Assembly (NCBI GenBank): GCA_947624635.1
Contig: CANQLF010000015.1
Location: forward strand, 1-13,023
Direction of reading: 5' to 3'
Length of the DNA stretch: 13,023 bases
DNA from: an uncultured Bacilli bacterium
GTDB lineage: Bacteria > Bacillota_I > Bacilli_A > RF39 > UBA660
Position numbers and translations under genes: made by a program. The notes under the pieces were generated by a model. The model did not search any database, was not told the DNA's origin, and saw only the letters and a list, made by a program, of their open reading frames with translations. Below are positions 12,885 to 13,023 of this stretch, piece after piece. The number at the start of each line of letters is the position of its first letter. The first letter of the stretch is position 1.

Positions 12885-12912
12885 TTGACTTGGGGGGGGA
12901 TTTTTATATAAT
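12885..12912 (+). promoter_or_regulatory. Promoter with a G8 tract in its spacer, upstream of the last gene
   Basis: TTGACT (12885-12890) and a perfect TATAAT (12907-12912) are separated by 16 bases, eight of which are a run of G (12892-12899). One more G would give the optimal 17-base spacing. The transcript should start near 12919. Confidence 0.65.
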
Positions 12913-12951
12913 TTAACTAGAGTTGTTAATAATAAAATAGAGGTGTAGATT

Positions 12952-13023
12952 ATGGCAAAAAAGAAAGAAAATTAAAATACATAAAAGAACACAAATTAGT
13001 AATTGGTATTATAAGTATAATTT
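12952..13023 (+). CDS. Start of a membrane-anchored protein gene, apparently out of frame (partial)
   Basis: ATG 12952 has a good SD (AGAGGTG, 12939-12945, spacing 6) but reads only MAKKKEN before TAA (12973-12975). The frame one base back reads KKERKLKYIKEHKLVIGIIS and on to the window edge: a basic stretch followed by a hydrophobic segment, as expected for a signal anchor. That frame has no start codon of its own. One extra A in the A6 run (12957-12962) would join ATG GCA to it (MAKKERKLKYIKEH...). This may be a true frameshift, slippage-dependent expression, or a homopolymer error. Function cannot be told from so little. Confidence 0.45.

Noticed and set aside
1..13023. Possible use of TGA as tryptophan (mollicute code), since no recognised gene here ends in TGA
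   Set aside because: Conserved tryptophans in YchF, TpiA, PGK and others are all TGG and the proteins are full length without TGA readthrough. Absence of TGA stops in about 14 genes is weak evidence in such AT-rich DNA.
1..13023. CRISPR arrays, tRNA or rRNA genes, transposases, integrases or phage genes
   Set aside because: No regularly spaced repeats, cloverleaf sequence or mobile-element protein was seen on either strand.

Overview
The window is very AT-rich and densely coded, and looks like the chromosome of a low-GC Bacillota (class Bacilli). The order DUF951 - ychF - rpsF - ssb - rpsR matches the Bacillus yyzM-yyaF-rpsF-ssb-rpsR neighbourhood. ClpP begins with the Bacilli-type MNLIPTVIE. 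Ribosome-binding sites are strong GGAGG types. Tryptophan is written TGG in full-length conserved proteins, so the standard bacterial code applies despite the mollicute-like composition. An uncultured, reduced-genome Bacilli lineage is likely, but I cannot name it.

Layout. Bases 1-44 carry the tail of an upstream gene (MscS-like) running into DUF951, an AbgT-family transporter and ychF (all +). A perfect 18-bp inverted repeat and a strong promoter then lead into an S6:S18-type leader and the rpsF-ssb-rpsR operon, which ends at a bidirectional terminator. A tandem-HTH XRE regulator and clpP lie on the minus strand. clpP is divergent, over overlapping promoters, from a TGS/ThrRS-editing-like/nucleoside-kinase fusion that is followed by gap. 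Next comes a 507-base stretch without a conventional gene (8139-8645). Then pgk, a YbhN-like membrane protein, a GT4 glycosyltransferase and tpiA follow in a tight + strand run. A new transcription unit starts just before the right edge.

The most interesting part is the 507-base gap-pgk interval. On the minus strand it has a good promoter, an exact Shine-Dalgarno (SD), a 27-codon ORF overlapped in another frame by a 22-codon strongly hydrophobic ORF, and terminator hairpins. On the plus strand a second good promoter starts a short structured RNA antisense to the 3' half of the first transcript. The predicted 5' end of the minus RNA pairs over 15 continuous bases with its predicted 3' end. Together this is the architecture of a type I toxin-antitoxin locus with fold-back control. 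It is an inference from sequence only, and I do not recognise the peptide as a named family member.

Other points: a G8 tract inside the spacer of the last promoter (possible phase variation); homopolymer A tracts at two places where a membrane protein's N-terminus is out of frame with any start codon (3' end of pgk, and the last gene); and two lipid or envelope genes placed between the glycolytic genes pgk and tpiA. The gap, pgk and tpiA products carry out consecutive or linked steps of lower glycolysis. The YbhN-like protein and glycosyltransferase probably serve glycolipid or envelope synthesis.
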